Source: Thiosocius sp963808165 | GTDB taxonomy: Bacteria; Pseudomonadota; Gammaproteobacteria; Chromatiales; Chromatiaceae | Direction of reading: 5' to 3' | Assembly: GCA_963808165.1 (NCBI GenBank) | Contig: CAWEET010000007.1 | Coordinates: forward strand, 1 to 64,000 | Length of the DNA: 64,000 nucleotides | Part shown: positions 10,296 to 19,245 of the stretch, piece after piece | How the letters are laid out: each line of letters starts with the position of its first letter | How positions within the stretch are numbered: the stretch's first letter is position 1 | Made by a program: the position numbers and the translations under genes | Notes under the pieces: generated by a model | What the model was told of the DNA's origin: nothing | Databases searched by the model: none | Seen by the model: only the letters and a program-made list of their open reading frames with translations

Positions 10296-10753
10296 TCCGC
10301 ACCTAGGGCCGTTGCAATCGGATAACGGTGACTGTCGGGTCGGCGGGCCGCGCCGAATCGAGCGTCAGACCGCCGAAGCGCCGTTCTGCGAGGAACGAGG
10401 CCTCCAGGACGATCGATTGGGCACGGGTCCTGGTTCCGCTGTCATTGTACGCATACAGCGGGTATCTCGGGGCACCCCCGCCCTGCTTTCAGCAGTTGCC
10501 TTTTCGAACGCCGGTCATTCGACAAGCTCAGCTTCCGAATCAACAGCCTCGCCGTGATATGCGGCCCCACCCTAAGCGGCGTTGCCGGAAACATATCGGG
10601 CAGCGACCTTGCGGAAACCCTCTTGGGTTCGTGACGCAGCCCAGGTCTGCGGCGAGGTATAGAAGACATAGACGCCCCCTCGTGCCCCTAGGCTTGCCAT
10701 TGTTGGTGTCTATCTCACGGGGTCGAGACCCTCAGAGCAAACGGGAGGCGCCT
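10296..10753. other. Spacer upstream of tamA, no gene recognised
   Basis: No supportable coding region on either strand. The last 100 bases (about 10650-10753) are probably the leader of the truncated IS110-family element that begins at 10754. The tamA promoter should be in the first 100 bases but was not resolved. Confidence 0.4.
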
Positions 10754-10865
10754 GTGAATCAAAACACAATTTACATCGGAATTGATGTCGATGACGTCCG
10801 CTACCACGGCAGTGCGTTGAATCCGAGCACCGGAGAGATGCTGGATTTTGACTGTCGACCGGCAT
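10754..10865 (+). pseudogene. IS110-family transposase, N-terminal fragment
   Basis: From a GTG start the first 37 codons read NTIYIGIDVDDVRYHGSALN followed by a PSTGEMLDFDCRP segment. This is the start of an IS110/IS1111 transposase: the first Asp of the DEDD catalytic core sits in IGIDVDD. The reading breaks at about 10865, where an IS91-type fragment in the opposite orientation begins, so only the N-terminal tenth survives. A C-terminal half of the same transposase family lies at 60344-60980. Confidence 0.8.
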
Positions 10866-11415
10866 TGAAGGGCTCGCCACAGCCCGGCAGCGTTTGTAGC
10901 GTGAACACCTTGCAGCCCTGTTGCGGACCGCCGGCAATCCGATAGGTGATCGATGAACCGAGGAGTTGTTCCATCGGCCCGGTCTCGAGGCCGTCACCGG
11001 CCAGGTAGCTGTTCTCCGCATCCCGTTCCAGCAAACCCTGCCGCTCCAGGTGCCGGCCGATGCGCCGCGCTAGCATTTGAGTTAACCGGGGCAGTTCGGT
11101 ACCGCTCGGTGCCTTCACCCAGTGGAAACGCAATGATCCATCGGGACGTTCGACGTAAATCCCGTCGAGGAACAACATATCGAACTCCTGTTCGACGTGC
11201 GCCGGCAAGGCCATATCCTGCGCGCCCAGGTGCGCCTTGAACGCCGGGTAGTGTTCCTCAACAAGCTGATAAAGGAGGGTGCGCTCCGGGCGGTGGCGCA
11301 CATACGGCGGCGCACCGGTGCCCGGGCTGGCTTCCCTGCCAGCCGGCGACGGCAACATGATCGCATCCTTGCGAAGTTGTGTTGGGCTAGGTTATCAGAG
11401 CCTTCGATTACGCCT
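10866..11415 (-). mobile_element. IS91-type element relic with internal deletion
   Basis: On minus, 185 in-frame codons join the transposase N-terminus (PERTLLYQLVEEHYPAFKAH) directly to the region following the HUH motif (MLFLDGIYVERPDGSLRFHW). The zinc-finger region and the HxH itself are deleted at the junction near 11175. It then runs through SYLAGDGLETGPMEQLLGSS to the point where the IS110 fragment starts. Because the deletion is in frame the open reading frame survives, but it cannot encode a working HUH transposase. About 50 bases of the element's leader beyond the start codon (up to about 11415) match the copy at 51940-52000. Confidence 0.8.
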
Positions 11416-11560
11416 GCGGGACAGAGCATCAGTTCGCTGCACATTGCTCGAACTGCAGGTATGCGCACGCTGCGCCTAGAAAAAATACCGGGGTAAGTAT
11501 AGTTTTTGGCATTGTGATGGTATGACGAGATTTCAGTACAAACTTAGGAGAATTCATTTG

Positions 11561-13039
11561 ATGCTAAGAAGCTTTTTTTGTCTTTTTCTTAGCGCAACGA
11601 CGACGTTGTCCATTCCTTCTTTTTCGGCGCAGGCACAGGAGGCTTCGGTGCAACTAGGGGACGCGGAAACCCGTATCGGTCGCATCGAGTTTGAAAACGG
11701 TTACCCAACGCAAACCAGTGTAGACACGCTTTTTGATGCGATGGATTTTCAGCGGGCCACCCAAGCCTATCTTTGGTCGCTTCCCGTTATGGGATTTGCG
11801 CAGTGGCACAACCAGCATGAAGAGGTATTTGGCGCAAAAGACACTGATCTGGTGCTTTATGACAGCTACCGTGACAAACTGGGATTGCTAACAGCGAATT
11901 CAACAACGCCTTACATTCTGGGTTTCCCGAACCTTGAGCGCACCGGCCCTCTGGTGCTTGAAGTGCCAGCCGGTCCAACCGCTGGCGGTATCAGCAGCCT
12001 GTGGCAGATGGCATTGACCGGTGAGTTTGGTGAGGCAGGACCCGATAAAGGACAGGGCGATAAGCTTCTGGTGCTGGGGCCGGGACAGTCGGTTGAGAAC
12101 ACGGAACGGTATCGCGTGGTTCAGTCGCCCACTTTCATCGTATTCATCGGGCTGCGCATCCTGACGCCGGACCCTCAAGCTGGCCAAGCGTTGCGCGAAG
12201 CCTTTCGCCTCTACCCCTATGCGGAGCAGGACAATCCCGGCCCAACGAACATCGTCTCTCCTGACGGCAAAGTCTGGAGCGGGACGCAGCCGCGCGGCAT
12301 GGAATACTGGAGTCTGCTGGCCGAAACACTGGATCGCGAGCCGGTCCGCGAGCAGGACCGTGTGATGATGGCGATGCTGAAACCCTTGGGCATCGAGAAG
12401 GGCAAGCCATTTGCCCCCGACGCGCGCCAAACCGAGATCCTGACCGAAGCTGCTTTTGTCGGCGAAGCCATGGCGCGCGCCAATGCTTACCGCAAGCGTT
12501 TTGATGGAACGCAGATCTGGCCAGATCGGCAGTGGGAATTGTCGCTCGCATTCGAGCCCGGCAAAGAGCCGCCCTTCGCGACTTACCTCGATGAATATGC
12601 CTCATGGTTCTATGAAGCAGTTACGGCTTCTCGCGCGATGGCCACTCAAACGCCTGGCGTCGGCCAGACCTATCTGGAGGCTACACGAGATGCAGATGGC
12701 AATTGGCTGGACGGCGGCAAAACCTACAAGCTGCGCGTTGGGCCGGATGCGCCAGCCAAACAGTTCTGGTCCGTTACAGCTTATGACAATGAAAGCCGCG
12801 TCTTCATCGACAACCCTCATGAGATCGCGGACCGGTCCTCCCGTCAGGATTTACGCCTGAACGCTGACGGATCAGCAGATATATTCTTCGGTCCCGAAGC
12901 ACCTGAGGGCTGGGAGCAAAACTGGGTGCCCACACTGCCAGGACGCGGGTGGTTCGCCTATTTCCGGCTCTATGCGCCGCTTGAGCCGTGGTTCGACCGG
13001 AGTTGGAAGCTTGCCGATTTCGAGCTTGTTTCCGAATAG
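11561..13039 (+). CDS. DUF1254/DUF1214 domain protein, secreted
   Basis: Exported protein of about 492 residues. An N-terminal signal peptide (SFFCLFLSATTTLSIPSFSA, then QAQ) is followed by the DUF1254 region (about residues 70-200: ATQAYLWSLPVMGFAQWHNQ) and the C-terminal DUF1214 region (WSVTAYDNESRVFIDNP, then GWEQNWVPTLPGRGWFAYFR). The function of the family is not established. The start is placed at 11561 because AGGAG lies at a good distance upstream; an earlier in-frame ATG at 11522 lacks one. Followed after 41 bases by a second gene of the same family, so they form an operon. Base composition is lower in G+C than in the flanking tam genes, which suggests transfer. Confidence 0.85.
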   Translation: MLRSFFCLFLSATTTLSIPSFSAQAQEASVQLGDAETRIGRIEFENGYPTQTSVDTLFDAMDFQRATQAYLWSLPVMGFAQWHNQHEEVFGAKDTDLVLYDSYRDKLGLLTANSTTPYILGFPNLERTGPLVLEVPAGPTAGGISSLWQMALTGEFGEAGPDKGQGDKLLVLGPGQSVENTERYRVVQSPTFIVFIGLRILTPDPQAGQALREAFRLYPYAEQDNPGPTNIVSPDGKVWSGTQPRGMEYWSLLAETLDREPVREQDRVMMAMLKPLGIEKGKPFAPDARQTEILTEAAFVGEAMARANAYRKRFDGTQIWPDRQWELSLAFEPGKEPPFATYLDEYASWFYEAVTASRAMATQTPGVGQTYLEATRDADGNWLDGGKTYKLRVGPDAPAKQFWSVTAYDNESRVFIDNPHEIADRSSRQDLRLNADGSADIFFGPEAPEGWEQNWVPTLPGRGWFAYFRLYAPLEPWFDRSWKLADFELVSE

Positions 13040-13080
13040 CCCGTCGGAATTGCAGCAATAGGTACCCAAGGAGTTGAGCA

Positions 13081-14452
13081 ATGCTTTCAAAGACACTCAA
13101 ATCAGTTTCGGTCGGTCTGTTAGCGACGACGATTGGCACCGCTGCACAGTCGCAGAGCACGGATTTACGCACTACCGCACGCGATAGCTACATCTTCACC
13201 TATCCCTTGGTGATGATGTACCGCACGATGTACCTGCAAGCGATTGATGAAACGTCGCCCACCTTTTCTGGCGGCATGGGGCAATGGTTGCACCTTGGCA
13301 CCGCCACTCCGGAGGATGTGGACATCGTAACCCCCAACAATGACACGCCCTATTCCTATGCATGGCTGGACCTGCGCGCCGAGCCTTGGGTGCTGACGAT
13401 GCCGGCGATTGATGCCGACAGGTTTTACACTTCACAATGGGACGATCTTTGGGGCTTCGTGCTGGACAATGTCGGATCGGTCAACGACGGGAATGACGGG
13501 GTATCGGTAATGCTTGCGGGGCCGACATGGCAGGGCGATCTGCAGGACGGCATTGACCGGGTCATTCGAGGTGAGACGTCGTTTCTGAGTACTTTGACCC
13601 GCACACAAGCGCTACCCACTGACGAACAGGGCGAGGTCAGACGCATTCAGGAAAGCTACCAGTTGCAACCGCTAAGTACCTATCTTGGCCAACCCGCTGC
13701 TGCACCAGCGGAAGCTGTAGACTGGATGGTCTGGGTGGAGGGTACCGAACTCGGGCTGGGCTATTGGTCCCATGCTGCCCGCTTACTCTCGTTTATTGAG
13801 CCCAAAGCGGAGGACGCTGATGCTTATGCCGCTCTCGCTGCTTTGGGTATTGAGCGCGGTCAGCCGTTTGATCTTGCAGCACTGGAAGACAGCCAAAAAG
13901 CAGCCTTGCAAGCAGGGATCGATGACGCGCGAGCACTGATGGGTGAGAAGGCGCCGCAGATCAAGGACGCTGGACAACTCTTTGGCCCCCGTAGTTCTGT
14001 TGGGCAACGATATCTGGACCGCGCATTGGGCGTGTATGCGGGAATTTTCGGCAATACCACGGACATATCTGTATACCTTAATCGGGTCGTGGATGATCGA
14101 GGTCGCCTACTAAATGGATCGAATGGCCCGTTTGAGATGACATTCGCGGCGGGCGAATTGCCCCCCGTTGAATTCTTCTGGTCCATGACAATGTATCGCC
14201 TGCCGGAACGGCACTTGGTGGCAAATTGAATTGATCGATTTTCCATTGGTAGTGCAACGCCCGGTGTTGTCACAGCGGAAGACGGCTCCTTGACGCTCTA
14301 TATCAGCGCGCAATCGCCCGGACCCGAAGCGCAATCCAACTAGCTGCCCGCACCGGAGGGGCCGTTCTGGATGGTTCTGCGCAGCTATGGGCCTGGGCCG
14401 ATCATTCTCAACCGGACCTACGAATTGCCACCCGTGCGCGCTGTGGAATAGC
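13081..14452 (+). pseudogene. Second DUF1254/DUF1214 protein with two in-frame stops
   Basis: Starts at an ATG preceded by AAGGAG. Signal peptide at the N-terminus (SVGLLATTIGTAAQS), then DUF1254 (YIFTYPLVMMYRTMYLQ) and DUF1214 (FFWSMTMYRLPERHLVAN). The frame meets TGA at 14227, continues with family-typical sequence (IDRFSIGSATPGVVTAEDG), meets TAG at 14341, and continues again (LPAPEGPFWMVLRSYGPGPI) to TAG at 14450. The second stop sits in SN*LPAPEGPF where the family normally has Trp (TGG to TAG). There is no frameshift, so these are two point nonsense changes in an otherwise well-kept reading frame. Probably a recent pseudogene; the shortened 382-residue product lacks the last part of DUF1214. 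Confidence 0.85.
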
Positions 14453-14727
14453 CGTTTTTGGCAGGGATTGGTGCCGGTCAAGATCTTGCAGCCATTAGTC
14501 GGGTCAGTGCTTAGCAACACAACTTGACTACTTGGGTGGCACCGCCGGTCAGTCTGCAGGCTGTTTTCAAGATCGTATGATATTCACTGCAATACTTCTG
14601 ATCTCAAGGCGCTCGCGAGCGAAGCCAACCAGTGGGTCAATGTTGCCGCATGCTGGGCCGATTTTGGTCCAACTGGGATTTTGCAATCGGGATAGGGGCG
14701 ACCAGCATAGCTGGCCGAGCCCCTCCC

Positions 14728-14764
14728 ACACCACCCGGCAAGCGGGTCCGCACCGGGCGGTTCG
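14728..14764 (-). ncRNA. Group II intron domain V
   Basis: The minus strand carries a 34-37 nt hairpin (GAACCGCCCGGTGCGG at the 5' side, CCGGGTGG at the 3' side) downstream of the reverse transcriptase stop, as expected for the catalytic domain V of class C introns. Domain VI follows (GGCCAGCTATGCTGGTC) with the intron end. Confidence 0.7.
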
Positions 14765-14775
14765 AGTAGTTGAGG

Positions 14776-16137
14776 TCATGAGAGCCGGGGAACACCGAGG
14801 CGATCGAAGTGGGCAATGGTCAGGACCTTGTTGATGACCAGGCCACTGTTGCGCCACCAGCAGCGCGAGTTCGCCGCGACCCGCCGGGCCACCGGTTCGC
14901 TCGCACCCAGGGCTCGCAGTTCCCGATACATCGTCGATCCGCGTTTCCATTGCTTGAGGTGGAAGGCACGTAACCGATGCCGTAGCCATTCATCTAGCCT
15001 GCGCCAGATGCCCGGCGTCTGCGCCAACCGGTAGTACCCTTTCCAGCCCAGCAGGTACACGCGAAGACGTTCCACCACCGTTTCCATGCTGCGTCCTCCC
15101 GAGCGTCGAGTCAGTTGCCTGATCCGTTGCTTGAAGGTCGCCAGTGGCTTGGCCGCTACCTTGCACTTCACCTTTCCACCCGGACCTACCCAGAAACTGA
15201 AGCCAAGAAACTTGCGGCCAAAGACGCTCGCCACCGCACTTTTGGTCTCGTTGACCCTCAGGCGCAGCTTGGCGTAGAGCTTCCGCAGCAAGATCATTAC
15301 CCGCTCACCCGCCCGACGGCTGCGAACGTAGACGTTCGCATCATCAGCGTAGCGCACGAAGCAATGGCCCCGGCGTTCCAGTTCCTTGTCCACCTCATCG
15401 AGCAGCAGGTTCGCCAGCAGCGGTGACAGCGGGCCGCCTTGCGGCGTCCCCTGGTCTCGCATCCTGGTGATCCCACCATCCATGATCCCGCTGTTCAGGT
15501 ACGCCCGGACCAGCCGGGTGATCCCGGCATCACCGATGCGTTTGTCCAGACGGTCAATCAGGATGTCATGGTTGACCCGGTCGAAGAACTTCTCCAGGTC
15601 CACATCCACCACGATCCGCCGGCCTTGTTGGACGAAAGCCCTGGCGGCCAAGACCGCACCATGGGCCGAGCGTCCGGGCCGGAAGCCGTAGCTGTACTCG
15701 CTGAACGTGGGGTCCAGCAACGGCTGCAGCACTTGCAGTACCGCCTGCTGGATCAGTCGGTCCGTCACCGTCGGGATACCGAGCTCACGCTCGCCGCCGT
15801 CCGGTTTGGGGATCGTTACCCGTCGTACCGGACTCGGCCGGTACGTCCCCTGCAGCAGTTGATCCCGGATCGTCGGCCAGGCCGTCTTGAGGTGCTCGGC
15901 CGTCTGGGCAATGTCCAGACCGTCCACCCCCGCCGAGCCTTTATTGGCTTTGACCCGTTTCCAAGCCCACTGCAGGTTCGCTCTCGTCAGGGCCGCCGTG
16001 AGCAGCCCTGACCCTGTGCCCTTGTCCTCGTGACGCGGGCCGTCGGCTTCGTCACTGCCAGACTGACGACCGGCTTCGCCGTTCGCTTCCCCTGACCGCT
16101 CCGCTGACGCGGACTTCTGACGCCTGGCCTTCGACAT
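14776..16137 (-). CDS. ltrA: Group II intron reverse transcriptase/maturase (class C)
   Basis: Intron-encoded protein of 453 residues from the ATG at 16137 (an open frame runs 90 codons further up to 16407, but that stretch is the intron's own RNA domains). RT blocks are visible in order: RRVTIPKPDGGERELGIPTV, GFRPGRSAHGA, VVDVDLEKFFDRVNHD, the GTPQGGPLSPLLANL motif, the catalytic FVRYADDANVYV, then the maturase X/thumb region (RVYLLGWKGYYRLAQTPGIW) and the class C ending FDRLGVPRLS. There is no HNH endonuclease domain, as usual for class C. It should support splicing and retrohoming of the surrounding intron. All catalytic residues are intact. Confidence 0.93.
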   Translation of the reverse strand: MSKARRQKSASAERSGEANGEAGRQSGSDEADGPRHEDKGTGSGLLTAALTRANLQWAWKRVKANKGSAGVDGLDIAQTAEHLKTAWPTIRDQLLQGTYRPSPVRRVTIPKPDGGERELGIPTVTDRLIQQAVLQVLQPLLDPTFSEYSYGFRPGRSAHGAVLAARAFVQQGRRIVVDVDLEKFFDRVNHDILIDRLDKRIGDAGITRLVRAYLNSGIMDGGITRMRDQGTPQGGPLSPLLANLLLDEVDKELERRGHCFVRYADDANVYVRSRRAGERVMILLRKLYAKLRLRVNETKSAVASVFGRKFLGFSFWVGPGGKVKCKVAAKPLATFKQRIRQLTRRSGGRSMETVVERLRVYLLGWKGYYRLAQTPGIWRRLDEWLRHRLRAFHLKQWKRGSTMYRELRALGASEPVARRVAANSRCWWRNSGLVINKVLTIAHFDRLGVPRLS

Positions 16138-16517
16138 CGTCACGTACTCAAGCACTCCTTCTCGTTCGGCCCTTCGCCTCCTCTGGCTACTATGGCCTCT
16201 GCTGACTTCTCGCTCCGGCTTGCACCGTCGCCCTTTCAGGCATGAGGCGAGACCTCCCCAGGTAAGAACGCACTCCTTCACTGCACAACCGCCGGATTTA
16301 CGCCACTTCGCCTTGATCACGAGAGCTTCGCGATTTCTTGCCCGCTCGCCCTGCTCGGCAGCGCCTTCTATCCGATTCTTGTCCATCGGCTCGCAGCTTC
16401 GCTCCACGCTTCCTCCCCACGGTCGGTCACCCTTCCGCAGTTGCGCTTCGCTTCGTTCGCTGTGATCAACTCACGGTGGGACTTGCACCCACAAGAGTGC
16501 GCCCATGCTGGGCGCAC

Positions 16518-16549
16518 AAGAAAAAGGTCAGCCGATCTCTCAGCTAACC
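16518..16549 (-). terminator. Rho-independent terminator, intron target site
   Basis: On minus: a 9-bp stem (GGTTAGCTG / CGGCTGACC, two G-T pairs) around loop AGAGAT, followed by TTTTTCTT. It stands 15 bases after the 3' end of the tRNA-Phe half-gene, where a tRNA terminator is expected. The group IIC intron begins at the very next base. Confidence 0.8.
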
Positions 16550-16563
16550 CTTTGTTTTTAGTA

Positions 16564-16609
<46 letters not shown>

Positions 16610-16896
16610 GTCAATAAAATCAATAAGTTACTGATGTGGCTGGATCAGGCAATTCGCGGAACAGTTAGGCAAAACCAAGTTGATTCAATAGCTTGTGTTA
16701 GTTTGGCGCAAAGTGCGGAATCTCGGCGGTGTACCGCAGGTGTACCGAGGATTCGCCGGAAACCCATAAACAACTTCTATTAGCAGCCCCCGAGGATCCA
16801 GCCTTCGAGACGTGCGATGCGCGATTCCGGCAGGCTGAGCAGTGGCTTGAAGTAGCAGTCGAGCTTATCCCGTCGATCGCTCGTGGCGGGTGAATC

Positions 16897-18066
16897 TCAC
16901 GAGCCGGGCGCATCCCCAATGAAGAGGGAGCCGGGTGTTGTGAGCGCCTTGAGCGGCACCGCCTCCACGGAGTCACCCAATGGGTAGCGCTTGGCCCCGG
17001 GGTAGATCACCGCCACCCGTTCGAGCCCGAGATCATCCAAAGCGATGCGTATCGAGGCGGTTAGCTTGGGTGCATCGGCGCGCTTGCACTCCACGCCGAG
17101 CAAGCGATCGCCGCGGCGCAGCAGCAGATCGATCTCGGCGCCCTGGTGTGTGGCCCAAAACCAGGCCTCGTCGAACGGCTCAGTGACTAGCACCTGTTCG
17201 ATCACGAAGCCTTCCCACGAGGCACCGAGCTTCGGATGAGAGAGCACGGCTTTCTCGGTCTCGAGCCCGAGGAGGTGGTGCAGCAGACCACTGTCGCGCA
17301 CGTAGATCTTCGGCGATTTGACCTGCCGCTTGCCGAGGTTGGCGTGCCATGGCTGGAGCTGCCGCAGCACGAGGGCATTGGTCAGCAGATCGAGGTAGCG
17401 ACGCGTGGTCGACGGACTCACCCCGAGCGCCCGGGCGGGTTCCGCCGCATTCCAAAGCTGCCCGTGGTAATGGGCAAGCATGGTCCAGAATCGAAGCAAG
17501 GCGACTGCCGGCACACGCACACCCCACTGGGGTAAATCGCGTTCGAGTAGAGTCTGAATGAACTGTTTACGCCAGACGACGCTGTCGTGCTCGCTGCGGG
17601 CGAGATACGAACAGGGAAACCCGCCACGGCGCCACAGCGTGTCCACCGCATCGGCACCGAGTTCCGCCAGCGCGAACCCGCCGATCTCAATCCGCTCCAT
17701 GCGCCCGGCCAGGGTTTCCGCGCTTTGCCGGAGCAACTCACCCGACGCGCTGCCGAGTATCAGGAACCGCGCCGGGGATCCCCGGCGGTCGGCCAGCACG
17801 CGGAGAACGGGAAATAGGTCGGGCCGGCGTTGGACCTCGTCGATGACAACCAGCCCTTTGAGCGACTCGAGAGCCGTCCTCGGCTCTTCTAGGCGAGCGA
17901 GGCTGACGGGATCCTCCAGGTCGAAATAGTTCGGGGAATCCTCGGTCAGCAGTTCCCGCGCGAGGGTCGTCTTACCGACCTGGCGCGGGCCAGTGAGCAC
18001 GGTCACCGGGGCACGGGCGAGCGCGGAGCGGATTCTTTCCAGAAGAGCGGCGCGGGCGATGTCCAT
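16897..18066 (-). CDS. AAA_14/DUF4143-type P-loop ATPase
   Basis: 389-residue protein with Walker A (TVLTGPRQVGKTTLARELL, residues 21-39), Walker B (GLVVIDEVQRRPDLFPVLR) and a sensor-like LILGSASGELL, followed by the C-terminal DUF4143 region (NALVLRQLQPWHANLGK) with a restriction-endonuclease-like pattern (GAEIDLLLRRGDRLLGVECK). Proteins of this type are common in mobile and accessory DNA; their cellular role is not known. Full-length and intact. It lies between the att-like scar and an IS91-type relic, consistent with island cargo. Confidence 0.88.
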   Translation of the reverse strand: MDIARAALLERIRSALARAPVTVLTGPRQVGKTTLARELLTEDSPNYFDLEDPVSLARLEEPRTALESLKGLVVIDEVQRRPDLFPVLRVLADRRGSPARFLILGSASGELLRQSAETLAGRMERIEIGGFALAELGADAVDTLWRRGGFPCSYLARSEHDSVVWRKQFIQTLLERDLPQWGVRVPAVALLRFWTMLAHYHGQLWNAAEPARALGVSPSTTRRYLDLLTNALVLRQLQPWHANLGKRQVKSPKIYVRDSGLLHHLLGLETEKAVLSHPKLGASWEGFVIEQVLVTEPFDEAWFWATHQGAEIDLLLRRGDRLLGVECKRADAPKLTASIRIALDDLGLERVAVIYPGAKRYPLGDSVEAVPLKALTTPGSLFIGDAPGS

Positions 18067-18620
18067 GGCAGCCGCATATTACCACGTAATTCGGTCTTCT
18101 TATGGCCGATTTTCATGGTGCAAGCATAGAGAGTATGAAAGGCCTTTTCCGCCAACTGAATCGCCTGATCGCAGCCACCGACACCAGCGTTCGGCCGCCC
18201 CACTGACCATCGAATGGCATCAGGCCGGCATCTTGCCGCGCGAATCCATCCCGGCAAGCCGTTCGCGGGCACGTTTTTCTTCGTGGGCCGACCATCAGAC
18301 CAGCCGCTACCCTAACCCCACCGCTGACGTCGCAGCCCAAGGAGGGTCATCGTTGAGACATCCGTTCTAGTCGAACAGTCCGCGCTGGGGCGGCGCCCGG
18401 GACGACGGCCGCCTCGATGCTTCCGGCTCGACGGCGTTCGCATCCAGGTGGGTGAGGATCATCGCGATGACGTCGGGATCTTCATTAGGCAACGATTCGC
18501 ACCGCACCGCCGCAGGCCGGGCATGTTCATCGGGCACCTCCCTGTACCCGACTGCGTCGCGGCAGCCTTCGCTGTGCAAATCGGCCGCCCTGCCGAGTTG
18601 TCGATGTCGATCCCGACCAA

Positions 18621-18687
18621 ATCGCCTGGAGCGATTTGGCACAGCCACAGGCTGGCCCGACGGGTGGAGGGCAGGATGCCCGACATA
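18621..18687 (-). repeat. Short hairpin repeat 1, copy a
   Basis: One of five copies of a 65-72 base repeat (core GGAGCGATTTGG ... GGGCAGGATGCCC). Consists of small hairpins with 3-base loops. This copy joins two different positions of the IS91-type transposase, as expected after recombination between two copies. Confidence 0.75.
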
Positions 18688-18731
18688 AGATGACATGCGT
18701 CGTGCCGTCACGGTAACGCGTCTTCAGCCGG

Positions 18732-18780
18732 GTCGCTCCTGCGCATCTATGCGCCCGCGACACTAGTGAATCCCTTCACG
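18732..18780 (+). repeat. Short hairpin repeat 2, copy a
   Basis: About 49 bases, GTCGCTCCTGCGCATC ... GTGAATCCCTTCACG. In intact copies it contains two small hairpins with loop TCCC. Inserted in the transposase before YRDGTTHVI. Confidence 0.7.
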
Positions 18781-18830
18781 TCGTATCGGACGTTGCTATT
18801 CGGGGTGAGTGATAGGTGCTTTGCGGTCAT

Positions 18831-19245
18831 CGGCCCCGGATTTTTATTCGCATCGCCGATAGGTAAAGGCATAGACCCGGGTGACCGAAATGCCAATCAG
18901 GCTTGACGCGGGGTGGGGGGCATATGCGACTGAATTCACGATTCGACTTAACACAATGTGTATGCTGTATGGAACAATTGCTTTGGTTCGCCTGCTTCCT
19001 GAGCTAAGGGCGGTTTTTGCTGTGTGACAAGGTGAAGCCCGTCCATTTTTGGAGCGCTTAGTATCTTCTGGGCAACATGGAAATATACGGAGATATCGGA
19101 ACACAGAACAAGGTACGCCAGACAGCGAGCTTCTAAAGTTTTTACGCAGACTGGCGACAGGTTTACGGAAGAAGACAGGCAGACTGGCTCAGGCTGCTGA
19201 TGGAAATAATTGTGAGTAAATTAACCGAGAGGGTTTTTTGATTAA
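18831..19245. other. A/T-richer spacer, no gene recognised
   Basis: Upstream region of the secreted repeat protein. No open frame resembles a known family. A weak GAGAGGG stretch precedes the start at 19246. Confidence 0.4.

Larger units (their letters stand above)
14686..16517 (-). mobile_element. Group IIC intron
   Basis: A complete-looking retroelement of about 1.83 kb on minus. The 5' end reads GTGCGCCCAGCATGGGCGC at 16517 and the 3' end reads CGCCCCTATCCCGAT ending at 14686. The encoded reverse transcriptase sits in domain IV and a clear domain V lies at 14728-14764. Class C introns insert just downstream of transcription terminators, and that is what is seen: the base before the 5' end closes the T-tract of a terminator (16518-16549) that follows a tRNA-Phe 3' half. 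The exact ends are read from motif conventions, not from comparison with an empty site. Confidence 0.85.
18131..18830 (-). mobile_element. IS91-type element relic (C-terminal and 3' end)
   Basis: Decayed copy on minus. The element end (GAGTATGAAAGGCC at 18131) is followed by tail sequence shared with 33500-33720. Then come the transposase C-terminus (with an extra insert of about 80 bases near 18522-18600), a copy of short repeat 1 (18621-18687), the motif YRDGTTHVI and a copy of short repeat 2 (18732-18780). The repeat-1 copy has the left flank of one insertion site and the right flank of another, so the sequence between the two sites has been lost. Confidence 0.75.

Noticed and set aside
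13081..14452. Programmed stop readthrough or recoding in the second DUF1254 gene
   Set aside because: Two different stops (TGA and TAG), no selenocysteine-type hairpin noticed, and one stop replaces an ordinary Trp; simple pseudogene decay is more likely.
18844..19104. 86-codon minus-strand frame as a small regulator
   Set aside because: No helix-turn-helix pattern or start signal could be supported.
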